64,000 nucleotides of DNA, taken from an uncultured Bacteroidota bacterium. GTDB taxonomy: Bacteria > Bacteroidota > Bacteroidia > Chitinophagales > LD1. Positions 54,504 through 62,876 of this stretch are shown here, in pieces. The notes under the pieces were generated by a model. The model saw nothing but the letters and a program-made list of their open reading frames with translations. It was not told the DNA's origin and did not search any database. Numbering within the stretch: the stretch's first letter is position 1; every line of letters begins with the position of its first letter. Location of the stretch: positions 27,361 to 91,360 of the forward strand of contig CAIXGR010000050.1 in NCBI GenBank assembly GCA_903919075.1, written 5' to 3'. The translations under genes were made by a program, and so were the position numbers.

Positions 54504-55876
54504 GGTTACCGGTAGGCATAAAAACATTCTTTCTAATCGCGGTTATGACAATAACCACCGGCAATACTTTTGCGCAAGAAAGAATCCGCATTCTTTTTCT
54601 ACTCGATGCTTCGTTAAGCATGACCAACGATTGGAAAGGCGGCACCAAGTGGGGCTCGGCGATGAGTGGCGTAATACAAATAGCCGATAGCCTTGCCCAT
54701 ATACCTAATGTTGAAATAGGCTTACGGGTATTGGGCCACATGTATCCCGAGCCCGATAAAAACTGCCATGATTCGCGGCTTGAAGTACCCATTGATACCA
54801 ACACAGTAAAGCAAATCAAAAAAAAGCTCGAATCAATTCACCCGAAGGGAATAACGCCACTCGTTTATTCTATCGAAAAAGCTGCTGAAGATTTCGGCAA
54901 TGTTTCCGCCAAAAATATTTTAATTGTAGTAACCGATGGCGAAGACGCCTGCGACCGCGACCCATGCTCGGTGGCCCTTACATTACAAAAACACAACGTC
55001 ATTCTTCGCCCGTTTATTATTGGCATGGCGCTGCCCGATGATATGGCGAACAGCATGAACTGTATGGGCAAAATGATTAACACACACACCGCCTCCGAGT
55101 TTTCTGCAACTTTACAAAATGTGGTTTTGGAATCTATTTCGCGCACATCATTACAAGTAAACCTGAATGATGCATTAGGCAAGCCATCCGAAACTGATGT
55201 AAACATGACTTTTTACGATACAGAATCGGGGCTTATAAAATACAATTTTTACCATTCGCTAAATCCGCGCGGCCTCCCCGATACGCTTATTATGTCGCCT
55301 GCATTTGCGTATAAACTGCAGATTCATACTGTGCCACCTATTGTGTTAGAAAATGTTCAACTTAAAAAAAACCAGCACAACATTATTAATATTAATGCCG
55401 CACAAGGCTATTTAAACATAATCTTAAAAGGCAATATCTCAAAAACCGCAGCGCTCGACCGCCTAAAAGGCTTAGTGCATAAACCCGGCGAAACACAAAC
55501 ACTAAACGTTCAAAAAATAAACTCGAAAGAAAAATACCTTACCGGTACTTACGAAGTCGAAATATTAACCCTGCCCCGTACCATTGTGCATGATGTAAAA
55601 ATTGCCCAAAACCATACTACCGATATTGAGGTGCCGGCACCGGGTATTCTCTCCATCAATAAAACCTTCGAGGCCTATGGCGGAATTTTTATTGTAGAAG
55701 AAAATAAAATGAAAAAGATTTACGATTTGCGCTTAAAAGACAAACAGGAAACCCTGGCCTTGCAACCCGGCAAATATCAATTGGTTTACCGCTCTAAAAA
55801 TGCGCGCACCATTCATACCTCAGTTGATAAAGATTTTGAAATTGTTTCAGGCGGTAGTGTAAGTTTGAAACTTTAA
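54500..55876 (+). CDS. Exported von Willebrand factor A domain protein (second of pair)
   Basis: A 458-residue exported protein that starts inside the stop of its paralogue (ATGA), so translation is coupled. A signal peptide covers about 1-26 (to TFAQ). The vWA domain has MIDAS DASLS at 36-40, HPKGITPLVYS and TDGEDACDRDPC, parallel to the first protein. The C-terminal part (from about 215) again contains FYHSLNPRGLPDTLIMSPAFAYKLQIHTVP, matching the first protein along its length. This supports tandem duplication. It may form a heteromer with its neighbour. Confidence 0.87.
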   Translation: MRLPVGIKTFFLIAVMTITTGNTFAQERIRILFLLDASLSMTNDWKGGTKWGSAMSGVIQIADSLAHIPNVEIGLRVLGHMYPEPDKNCHDSRLEVPIDTNTVKQIKKKLESIHPKGITPLVYSIEKAAEDFGNVSAKNILIVVTDGEDACDRDPCSVALTLQKHNVILRPFIIGMALPDDMANSMNCMGKMINTHTASEFSATLQNVVLESISRTSLQVNLNDALGKPSETDVNMTFYDTESGLIKYNFYHSLNPRGLPDTLIMSPAFAYKLQIHTVPPIVLENVQLKKNQHNIININAAQGYLNIILKGNISKTAALDRLKGLVHKPGETQTLNVQKINSKEKYLTGTYEVEILTLPRTIVHDVKIAQNHTTDIEVPAPGILSINKTFEAYGGIFIVEENKMKKIYDLRLKDKQETLALQPGKYQLVYRSKNARTIHTSVDKDFEIVSGGSVSLKL

Positions 55877-55933
55877 AATAACACGCCTTTTAACCTTTAA
55901 CATAAACAGCAGTCTTAACATTAACATTTATTG

Positions 55934-56497
55934 ATGACTGATAAAGAACTATTAGAATTATTCCACACAGGCCCCCAAAAAGAACGGGCCTTTACTTTTC
56001 TGGTTGAAAAATATCAGCAAAAAATATACTGGCACATCCGTCGCATGGTTAAAAGCCATAGCGATGCCGATGATGTAATGCAAAACACTTTTGTTAAAAT
56101 CTGGCACGGCCTCGAAAACTTTCGCGCCGAATCGCAATTATTTACCTGGCTATACCGCATAGCTACCAATGAAACCATCACTTTTTTAAATCAAAGAAAC
56201 AAGCGCATTACCATTGCCTTTGAAAGCGACAATACTAGCGATGAAGACAAATACTCGCCTGCCGATTATGTTAAAGGCGAATCGCACCAAATTGATAGCG
56301 AGGATGTGTTAATGCGTTTGCAAAAGGCAATAGAGACATTGCCTGAAAAGCAGCGCCTTGTATTCAATTTGCGGTATTACGATGAAATGCCATACGAGCA
56401 AATGAGTGAAATTCTGGACACCAGTGTAGGGGCCTTAAAAGCAAGCTACCACCACGCTGCACAAAAAATTGAGAAATTTTTGCTGGGTGAAGTTTAA
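55934..56497 (+). CDS. ECF-type RNA polymerase sigma factor
   Basis: A 187-residue sigma-70 family protein. Region 2 is at about 20-90 (FTFLVEKYQQKIYWHIRRMV, DADDVMQNTFVKIW and the conserved FRAESQLFTWLYRIATNET). Region 4 is at about 130-180 (LPEKQRLVFNLRYYDEMPYEQMSEIL with an HTH). The start is ATG 55934, with a TTG directly before it. A gap of 111 bases separates it from the putative anti-sigma gene; the order sigma, membrane protein and small periplasmic protein suggests one regulatory unit. The regulon cannot be inferred. It follows the vWA pair after 57 bases. Confidence 0.95.
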   Translation: MTDKELLELFHTGPQKERAFTFLVEKYQQKIYWHIRRMVKSHSDADDVMQNTFVKIWHGLENFRAESQLFTWLYRIATNETITFLNQRNKRITIAFESDNTSDEDKYSPADYVKGESHQIDSEDVLMRLQKAIETLPEKQRLVFNLRYYDEMPYEQMSEILDTSVGALKASYHHAAQKIEKFLLGEV

Positions 56498-56608
56498 ACT
56501 ATCAGCGCTGTGCGCCGTCTTATAAATGTATATTATATAAATTAACATATTTAACACATTAAAAGCACTAGAATTATCCCCCTAAGGGTACCAAAATTTT
56601 AATTTGAA

Positions 56609-57388
56609 GTGAAAACACAAAACGAAATATTAAAGGAATTACAACAAATAGCACCCAATTTGGCGGCGTTGGAAAAAACAAATCCATACACTTTGCCTGA
56701 TGGCTATTTTGTAAACTTTAAAAATGTGTTGTTAGAAAAACTACAGCGGGAAAATATTAAAGTTGAATTAAGTGCACTTGCTCCTGAATTATCAAAACTT
56801 GAAACTATTAGTGCGGTTAATATTCCTGCAAAATACTTCAGCGATTTTTCATCTCGGTTGGTAGATAAAATAAGAGCGCAAGAAGCCCTAAACGAATTGG
56901 CGGAAATAGCACCTGCACTTTCTAAGCTTGAAAAAATAAATGCTTTCGAAGTACCGGCAAATTATTTCAGCACATTTCCTGGCAAGATATTAAGCAATGC
57001 AACGCAGCCGCAAGGTTATACGGCTCCGGCTAATCCTAAATGGATGCAATCGCTTAACCTATTGCTTGAACAAACAGTTAACAAAGTTTTCAAACCAAAA
57101 TACACTTTTGCTTTTGCAGGCTTAACTACCACTGTTATTATTGCAGTCTTAATGTTTACAAAAATTAATCAGTGCACCGATTTGGAATGCAAATTTGCCC
57201 AACTAAGCAGCGAAGAAATTAATGTTTATCTAGATACCAAATCTGACATGTATTCCGATGAGATTTTTGAAATGACTGTTGATGAAAAATTGCTACCGGG
57301 AATAGATAAAGAAAATTCGACAGGTATTTATAAAGATGCGCTGAAAGACGTTGATGATGCAGCTTTAAACTCTGCCATTACCGATTAA
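56609..57388 (+). CDS. Putative anti-sigma membrane protein with triple helical repeat
   Basis: A 259-residue protein with a GTG start (56609; an in-frame TAA lies nine bases upstream and no early ATG exists). Residues 7-130 contain three tandem copies of about 42 residues with the pattern L-x-x-[IL]-APxLxxLE-x-hx-x-x-h-PxxYFxxF-x-x-h-L. Examples are IAPNLAALEKTNPYTLPDGYF, LAPELSKLETISAVNIPAKYF and IAPALSKLEKINAFEVPANYF. A transmembrane helix at about 170-190 (TFAFAGLTTTVIIAVLMF) leads to an acidic C-terminal tail of about 65 residues. Position after an ECF sigma gene suggests an anti-sigma factor, but the repeat is not a canonical anti-sigma fold. Confidence 0.75.
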   Translation: MKTQNEILKELQQIAPNLAALEKTNPYTLPDGYFVNFKNVLLEKLQRENIKVELSALAPELSKLETISAVNIPAKYFSDFSSRLVDKIRAQEALNELAEIAPALSKLEKINAFEVPANYFSTFPGKILSNATQPQGYTAPANPKWMQSLNLLLEQTVNKVFKPKYTFAFAGLTTTVIIAVLMFTKINQCTDLECKFAQLSSEEINVYLDTKSDMYSDEIFEMTVDEKLLPGIDKENSTGIYKDALKDVDDAALNSAITD

Positions 57389-57419
57389 AAAAAAGATATT
57401 TTAACTTTATTCCAATAAA

Positions 57420-57914
57420 ATGAAAACGATAAACAGGATATTAAGAATGAAAAGTGTAGCACTAACGGTACTGCTTGCACTAACTATTTTTTATGCCCAA
57501 TCGGCCAAATTGCCAAAAAGTGTTTTACGCCAGGGAACTCCATCACAGGCCGATAGAATTGAGGCATTAAAAGTAGCTTACATTACCGAGCAGTTAAACC
57601 TTAGCCCCACTGAGGCGCAAAAGTTTTGGCCCTTATATAATTCGTACAAAACCGATTTGCAGTCCATTCAAAAAAACTATGTGATTGATAAAAGTAAGCT
57701 TACTGCCGAACAGCAATTAGATTTAGAACAGAAAAAACTCGATTTAAAAAGAAGATACAAACCACAGTTCGAAACTGCTCTGGGCACTGAAAAGCTAAAC
57801 CAGCTTTATAACCTCGAAAGAAAATTTCAGGAAAAGCTGAAAGAAATACGCGAGCAGCGCGTGCAGCAACGAAATACCCTGGGCGGAGGAAGATACAACG
57901 GCCGTCAAAAATAG
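57420..57914 (+). CDS. Exported Spy/CpxP-like sensor protein
   Basis: A 164-residue exported helical protein. The signal peptide runs from about residue 10 to 28. A start at 57447 would also give a clean signal. The mature part resembles Spy/CpxP or the Bacteroidota 'sensor of ECF-type sigma factor' group: an LNLSPTEAQKFWPLYNSYKTDL motif (LTxxQ-like) is followed by a long basic coiled coil and a Gly/Arg-rich tail. Spy and CpxP bind misfolded periplasmic proteins. It lies 31 bases after the anti-sigma gene, as the last member of the ECF unit. Confidence 0.82.
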   Translation: MKTINRILRMKSVALTVLLALTIFYAQSAKLPKSVLRQGTPSQADRIEALKVAYITEQLNLSPTEAQKFWPLYNSYKTDLQSIQKNYVIDKSKLTAEQQLDLEQKKLDLKRRYKPQFETALGTEKLNQLYNLERKFQEKLKEIREQRVQQRNTLGGGRYNGRQK

Positions 57915-57990
57915 CTCTTAGCCATATCCATTATCTCATACATCTCAAATTGTTAAATTCTTATCAAAAAAGCTACCTTTGCCGCGCTTT

Positions 57991-58602
57991 ATGAAAAGCC
58001 ATGGCGAACATATTCATCCCGTTTTCGATCAATTACTTAGCCGTACTGATAAAGAGTCTTTGCTGCACCAAAAAGCAAAGGTTATCTGGCTTACCGGTTT
58101 AAGCGGCTCGGGTAAAACCACTATTGCCAAAGGTTTGGAGGCAAAACTGCACCAAAAAGGCTTTCTGGTAATGGTGTTAGATGGCGATAATGTGCGCGCA
58201 GGCATTAATAATAACCTCGGCTTTTCTGATGAAGACCGCACCGAAAACATCCGCCGCATAGCCGAAATTTCAAAACTGTTTTTAAATTGTGGTGTAATTG
58301 CTGTTTGCTCCTTTGTTTCACCTACCCATAAAATAAGGAGCCTTGCAGCAGATATTATCGGCAATGATGATTTCGTGGAAGTGTATGTAAATACACCTGT
58401 TGAAGAGTGCGAACGCCGCGATGTAAAAGGGTTATACGCTAAAGCCAAAAAGGGAGAAATAAAAGACTTTACCGGCATTACCGCACCCTTCGAAGCACCA
58501 AAAAATCCGGCGTTCGAAGTAAAAACTGAAAACAAAACCATTGACGAATCTGTGAATGAAGTGATGAATTTTATTGTTCCGCAAATAAAGATGAAGAGAT
58601 AA
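57991..58602 (+). CDS. cysC: Adenylyl-sulfate kinase
   Basis: A 203-residue kinase that phosphorylates adenosine 5'-phosphosulfate to PAPS, after CysD/CysN. The P-loop is GLSGSGKTT near residue 40. DGDNVRAGIN, the SFVSPTHKIR segment and VKGLYAKAKKGEIKDFTGI are typical of bacterial CysC. The start is ATG 57991; a TTG 12 bases upstream is disfavoured. The stop is directly followed by the cysD ATG, with no gap, so translation of the two is probably coupled. It opens a cysC-cysD-cysN cluster. Confidence 0.95.
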   Translation: MKSHGEHIHPVFDQLLSRTDKESLLHQKAKVIWLTGLSGSGKTTIAKGLEAKLHQKGFLVMVLDGDNVRAGINNNLGFSDEDRTENIRRIAEISKLFLNCGVIAVCSFVSPTHKIRSLAADIIGNDDFVEVYVNTPVEECERRDVKGLYAKAKKGEIKDFTGITAPFEAPKNPAFEVKTENKTIDESVNEVMNFIVPQIKMKR

Positions 58603-59505
58603 ATGGCCTACACGCTTAACCACTTAAAAACACTCGAGTCCGAATCCATATTTATAGTGCGCGAAGTAGCTGCGCAGTTTAATAATCCCGCTATTCTTTT
58701 CAGCGGCGGTAAAGATTCTATTCTTGTAACTTACCTTGCCCGCAAAGCCTTTTATCCGGCACCGGTACCATTCCCTTTAATGCATATTGATACCGGGCAC
58801 AATTTTGTTGAAACCATACAGTACCGCGATAACCTGGTTAAAAAGCTGGGCTTAAAATTAATTGTTGCCAACGTGCAGGATTCTATTGATAAGGGAAGAG
58901 TAGCCGAAGAAAAAGGCTATAACGCATCGCGCATTCGCCTTCAAACTACTACCCTGCTCGATGCTATTGAACAAAACAAGTTTGATGCCTGTATTGGCGG
59001 CGCACGCCGTGACGAAGAAAAAGCACGTGCTAAAGAAAGGTTCTTCTCGCACCGCGATGAGTTCGGCCAATGGGACCCAAAAAATCAACGCCCCGAATTA
59101 TGGAATTTGTTTAACGGCAAAATGCACCAGGGCGAAAACTTCCGTGTATTCCCCATCTCAAACTGGACCGAGTTAGACGTATGGCAATATCTGGCTATGG
59201 AAAAAATTGAAATGCCATCATTGTATTTTTCGCACAAACGCAAGGTATTTATGCGCGATGGCACCTGGCTTGCCGAAAGCCCTTATATACCAATGCGGCA
59301 AACAGAACAAGCCGAAGAAAAAACAGTGCGGTTTAGAACCATTGGAGATATAACTTCCACCGGTGCCACACTTTCATCTGCTTCCACGGTTGATGATATC
59401 ATACAGGAAATAGCCATTTCAAGAATTACCGAACGTGGTGGAAGAGCCGATGATAAAAGAGGAGAAACATCCATGGAAGACCGTAAGAAAGAAGGATATT
59501 TTTAG
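58603..59505 (+). CDS. cysD: Sulfate adenylyltransferase small subunit
   Basis: A 300-residue subunit of ATP sulfurylase, which activates sulfate to adenosine 5'-phosphosulfate. The ATP-pyrophosphatase loop SGGKDS is at about 34-39. HIDTGHNFVET, GGARRDEEKARAKER and DGTWLAESPYIPMR are family signatures. It begins directly after the cysC stop, and cysN follows after 19 bases. It works as a heterodimer with CysN, whose GTPase activity drives the reaction. Confidence 0.97.
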   Translation: MAYTLNHLKTLESESIFIVREVAAQFNNPAILFSGGKDSILVTYLARKAFYPAPVPFPLMHIDTGHNFVETIQYRDNLVKKLGLKLIVANVQDSIDKGRVAEEKGYNASRIRLQTTTLLDAIEQNKFDACIGGARRDEEKARAKERFFSHRDEFGQWDPKNQRPELWNLFNGKMHQGENFRVFPISNWTELDVWQYLAMEKIEMPSLYFSHKRKVFMRDGTWLAESPYIPMRQTEQAEEKTVRFRTIGDITSTGATLSSASTVDDIIQEIAISRITERGGRADDKRGETSMEDRKKEGYF

Positions 59506-59524
59506 AATGATATAGCGTGATATA

Positions 59525-60859
59525 ATGATGAACAAACAAGATATTAAGTCAGAAATTTCGAACCCGAAATCAGCTACGCCTGATTCGCAATTCAATTCAG
59601 ATAGTTATATGAATATGGATTTGCTGCGCTTTACAACCGCCGGTAGTGTCGACGATGGAAAGTCAACATTAATAGGCAGGCTTTTATACGATTCAAAATC
59701 AATTTTCGAAGATCAGTACGAATCTATTAAAGCTACTTCCGAACGGCGTGGAGAAGAAGGCGTAAATCTTGCATTACTTACCGATGGATTGAAAGCCGAA
59801 CGCGAACAAGGCATTACTATTGATGTGGCCTATCGCTACTTCTCAACCCCTAAAAGAAAATTTATTATTGCCGATACACCGGGACATGTGCAGTATACCC
59901 GCAACATGGTTACCGGTGCATCAACCGCTAACCTGGCTGTTATATTAGTTGATGCACGCCACGGAATAGTAGAGCAAACAAAACGCCATTCCATCATAGC
60001 ATCACTGCTCGGCATTCCACACATCGCTCTTTGCATCAATAAAATGGATTTGGTAGGCTGGAGCAAAGAAGTGTTCGATAAAATTGTTGCCGACTACAGC
60101 GAGTTTGCAGCCCGCTTAAAAACAAAGGATATTCACTTCATTCCCATTTCAGCCCTGCAAGGTGATAATGTAGTTAACCGGTCCGAAAAAATGAAATGGT
60201 ATCACGGCGGCACATTAATGTATTTACTCGAAACCATCCACATCGCCAGCGATATCAACCATATTGATATGCGCTTTCCGGTGCAATATGTTATTCGCCC
60301 CTACAACGATAAGTTTCACGATTACCGTGGTTATGCCGGCCGCATTTCAAGTGGCGTTATTCGCCCTGGCGATTCAATTGCTGTACTTCCATCAGGCTTT
60401 ACCACAAAAATAAAATCGGTTGAAGTAGACGGTCATTCCCTAAGAGAAGCATTTGCACCGCTTTCAGTAACTGTATTGCTTGAAGATGATATTGACATAT
60501 CGCGCGGAGATATGCTGGTGCGCGAAGGCAATGTGCCCCGCCAAGGCCAGGATATAGATGCTATGGTTTGCTGGATGGGCGAAAAGCCGCTTCTACTCAA
60601 CGGCAAATATTTTTTAAAGCACACTACTAAAGATGTTCGTGCGGTGGTTAAAGAAGTTAAATACAAACTTGACATTAACACCCTTCATCGTATAACCGAC
60701 AACCCATCAATAGGCATGAATGATGTAGGCAGAATTTCCATTCGCACCACTGCACCATTATTTTTCGATGCCTACACCAAAAATCGCGAAACCGGTAGCT
60801 TTATATTAATTGATGAAGCAACAAATGTTACAGTAGGCGCATGTATGATTATTGATTAA
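59525..60859 (+). CDS. cysN: Sulfate adenylyltransferase large subunit (GTPase)
   Basis: A GTP-binding subunit of ATP sulfurylase. G1 is GSVDDGKST, G3 is DTPGHVQYTRNM and G4 is NKMD, which fits the EF-Tu-like fold with beta-barrel domains at the C-terminus (up to about residue 444). The first 30 or so residues (Ser/Asn/Lys-rich, with ISNPKSATP) do not match the family, which begins near MDLLRF. Internal ATGs at 59609 and 59615 would remove the extension. That extension looks like intergenic repeat sequence read as protein. It follows cysD by 19 bases. Confidence 0.95.
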   Translation: MMNKQDIKSEISNPKSATPDSQFNSDSYMNMDLLRFTTAGSVDDGKSTLIGRLLYDSKSIFEDQYESIKATSERRGEEGVNLALLTDGLKAEREQGITIDVAYRYFSTPKRKFIIADTPGHVQYTRNMVTGASTANLAVILVDARHGIVEQTKRHSIIASLLGIPHIALCINKMDLVGWSKEVFDKIVADYSEFAARLKTKDIHFIPISALQGDNVVNRSEKMKWYHGGTLMYLLETIHIASDINHIDMRFPVQYVIRPYNDKFHDYRGYAGRISSGVIRPGDSIAVLPSGFTTKIKSVEVDGHSLREAFAPLSVTVLLEDDIDISRGDMLVREGNVPRQGQDIDAMVCWMGEKPLLLNGKYFLKHTTKDVRAVVKEVKYKLDINTLHRITDNPSIGMNDVGRISIRTTAPLFFDAYTKNRETGSFILIDEATNVTVGACMIID

Positions 60860-60867
60860 TGTATTTG

Positions 60868-60921
60868 TCCTCCTTTGGAGGAGGAGTGCGAGGGCCTGTA
60901 GGGGTGCAGGAGGAGGAGGCT
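60868..60921. repeat. GC-rich palindromic intergenic repeat, copy B
   Basis: TCCTCCTTTGGAGGA (60868-60882) forms a 6-bp stem with a three-base loop. It is followed by GGAGTGCGAGGGCCTG and TAGGGGTGCAGGAGGAGGAGG, ending near 60921 before a T-rich stretch. It matches copy C at 63159 over about 55 bases with few differences, and copy A at 43488 more loosely. It lies between cysN and the rhodanese gene. Confidence 0.8.
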
Positions 60922-60958
60922 GTTTGTTTTCTTTACAACTTAAAAATCCAAAATTCCC

Positions 60959-61273
60959 ATGAAAGAAAAAACCGTAAGCGAACTAAAACAAATGCGCGAC
61001 AATCACGAAGATTTTCAATTGATTGATGTTCGCGAACCTGATGAGTATGAGTTGTCGAATTTAAATGGCGAGCTTATACCAATGGGCGAAATACCCGCCA
61101 ACGTTGATAAAATATCAAAAGATAAACCTGTAATCATTCATTGCCGCAGCGGCGCTCGCAGCGCAAGAATGTGCGCCTATCTTGAACAAAACCATGGCTT
61201 CACCAATCTCTACAATCTAAAAGGTGGTATCCGGGCGTGGGCCGAAGAGATTGACCCCTCCCTTTCTGTTTAA
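60959..61273 (+). CDS. Single-domain rhodanese-like protein
   Basis: A 104-residue single rhodanese domain, probably a sulfurtransferase that carries persulfide sulfur on its active Cys. The active-site loop is HCRSGARS, and the preceding LIDVREPDEYE and following GGIRAWAEEIDPS are typical. It comes 99 bases after cysN, separated by repeat copy B. Functional linkage with sulfate activation is plausible but not proven; rhodaneses in this position can also serve molybdopterin or thiamine sulfur transfer. Confidence 0.92.
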   Translation: MKEKTVSELKQMRDNHEDFQLIDVREPDEYELSNLNGELIPMGEIPANVDKISKDKPVIIHCRSGARSARMCAYLEQNHGFTNLYNLKGGIRAWAEEIDPSLSV

Positions 61274-61291
61274 ATAAGCATTTTGTATTAT

Positions 61292-61326
61292 CTAAATACT
61301 TAATACTAGTTACTAAATACTATTTA
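61292..61326. repeat. Heptanucleotide repeat array at convergent ends
   Basis: Five contiguous 7-base units: CTAAATA, CTTAATA, CTAGTTA, CTAAATA, CTATTTA. They lie between the rhodanese stop and the WYL gene, and the fifth unit contains that gene's stop codon (61320-61322). Confidence 0.65.
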
Positions 61327-62318
61327 TATAACTCAGCTATTCCAACAGCCGAAGTTTTTATTTCGTCTGCCAGCTTCTTCGGTTTAATCACTTTTACATT
61401 TTCGCCGTAACTTAATATTTGCATTTTCAATTCTGTGTTTATCACCAATTCCAGCGAAATGAGTAACTCCTTCGGCGTATCTTTCAATATTTTTTGCGAT
61501 AAGTGAAGTGGAATTGTTTTTACATAATTCCCCTGCACCGGTAAAAACGAAAGCACTACTTCTTCCGGCTTCCCCTGCCCCACAGTTACACCTAACACAT
61601 TTTTATAAAAAGTCTTTTTATCAATCTTTTCCTCTCCAAAAGTTTGGTCAGTAATTTCAAGGTCAACAATCCGGTCTAAAGCAAAAGTTAGTATCCGGTG
61701 CTCCTTCTTACTAATACCATTCCCAATCACATACCAAAAATTTTTCGACTCCCGAATCAAATACGGCTCCAATAAATTTTCCGAAATGTTTTCGCTACCA
61801 TGCTTTTTATATCTAAGTTTCAAAACTCTCCGATCCGAAATTGCTTTAAGCACCGGTTCAACAAACTCAATACCTTTTATTATAAAAGGCTTGTCTAATT
61901 GTATATGGTCACTCTCCCCCCGCGCCTCTTTATTAATTTGAACCGTCGAAGCAATTTTCATAATCGCTTCTTCAAATTCTTTAATAGCGGGCAAATGCTT
62001 AAACTGATTCAATATGCTTATCGCAAAATCAAGCCCGTGCAACTCATCTGCAGTAACCGGTAAATTATCAATCGAATAATTCGGGTCGCTGTAACAATAT
62101 GTTCTTTCCGTTCTATCATAAAAAATAGGCGCATTAAAATTAAGCGACAAGTTATATCGCATCTCCTGCAAGTCAAGCTGCACCGTACGTTTCGAAACCG
62201 GCTTATCTAAATGCTCACTTACATACGCTATCAATTCCTCTAATTGTGGGTAAGGTTTTTTGCGCAACCTCGCATCAATCCATCTATATCGGGTGTAGGC
62301 ATCTCTGTTCTGTGGCAT
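61320..62318 (-). CDS. WYL domain transcriptional regulator
   Basis: A 332-residue regulator of the YafY type. An N-terminal winged HTH occupies about 8-65, with SKRTVQLDLQEMRYNL as its recognition helix region. A WYL domain is at about 150-235, with FWYVIGN as the WYL-equivalent motif and DRIVDLEI after it. A WCX-like C-terminal extension follows. WYL domains bind small ligands or nucleic acid and control DNA-damage, phage-defence and metabolic genes. It is divergent from two small unknown genes, and a perfect palindrome lies in the shared gap; local control is probable but inferred. Confidence 0.92.
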   Translation of the reverse strand: MPQNRDAYTRYRWIDARLRKKPYPQLEELIAYVSEHLDKPVSKRTVQLDLQEMRYNLSLNFNAPIFYDRTERTYCYSDPNYSIDNLPVTADELHGLDFAISILNQFKHLPAIKEFEEAIMKIASTVQINKEARGESDHIQLDKPFIIKGIEFVEPVLKAISDRRVLKLRYKKHGSENISENLLEPYLIRESKNFWYVIGNGISKKEHRILTFALDRIVDLEITDQTFGEEKIDKKTFYKNVLGVTVGQGKPEEVVLSFLPVQGNYVKTIPLHLSQKILKDTPKELLISLELVINTELKMQILSYGENVKVIKPKKLADEIKTSAVGIAELYK

Positions 62319-62410
62319 TCGCTTTTTATGATTTAATTATATGACAATCAAATAGTTATATTGAAAAAAGGTTCAAATAACCCTTTCTCACTTTTCATTA
62401 CACAATGCAA

Positions 62411-62451
62411 TTTGTAAAAATTTTTTCACTACGCAAATACATTGCGTAGTG
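62411..62451 (+). promoter_or_regulatory. Palindromic operator over a promoter-like site
   Basis: CACTACGCAA (62427-62436) and TTGCGTAGTG (62442-62451) form a perfect 10-bp inverted repeat with a five-base spacer. The spacer and right arm include TACATTGC (62438-62445), a near match to TAnnTTTG. A TTTG at 62411-62414 lies 23 bases before it. The site is 36 bases before the 62488 gene and 109 bases from the WYL start. A repressor bound here would block that promoter. Confidence 0.6.
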
Positions 62452-62487
62452 GCGGCCCAAATTTGCTTTATCAAAAACATAAAACAA

Positions 62488-62832
62488 ATGGAAACAAAAT
62501 CTTCTTCTACGCCTCTACCAAAAGAAATCTTTGTCAACGAAATTGAGTTTTACAGCAAGAACGAAATCTACTTGTTCGGGTTTATGCACAGCAGTGGAAA
62601 ATTCCACGAAACGCGATACTCTATCGAGCGTAAACAATTACAAAAGTTGTTAAGTGCTAACCAATCAATAGGCGTTGAAATTTTATGGCAAATAGAGCAA
62701 TTATGGCTCTATCCGCACAGTGTGCCTGCCACTATTAACCTGGTTGATTTGTTTGGTACCACACAGGTTTTCACGCTCCAAACACATACTGATCATGCAA
62801 ACCCCGCGTTTTTACAGTATAGACTTATGTAA
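62488..62832 (+). CDS. Small hypothetical protein downstream of a palindromic operator
   Basis: A 114-residue soluble protein that I do not recognise. It begins METKSSSTPLPKE; an earlier GTG at 62449 falls inside the palindrome and is rejected. It has a strand-rich N-terminal half (FVNEIEFYSKNEIYLFGFMHSSGKF), a helical middle (ERKQLQKLLSANQSIGVEIL), a Trp-rich stretch (WQIEQLWLYPHSVP) and ends in a short His/Thr-rich tail. No signal peptide or membrane segment is evident. It is probably transcribed with the next small gene (44-base gap) and may be controlled by the WYL protein. Confidence 0.7.
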   Translation: METKSSSTPLPKEIFVNEIEFYSKNEIYLFGFMHSSGKFHETRYSIERKQLQKLLSANQSIGVEILWQIEQLWLYPHSVPATINLVDLFGTTQVFTLQTHTDHANPAFLQYRLM

Positions 62833-62876
62833 TCGGTGTAATCCTAATTTATCTGTCAATCATAAAAAATAAAACA

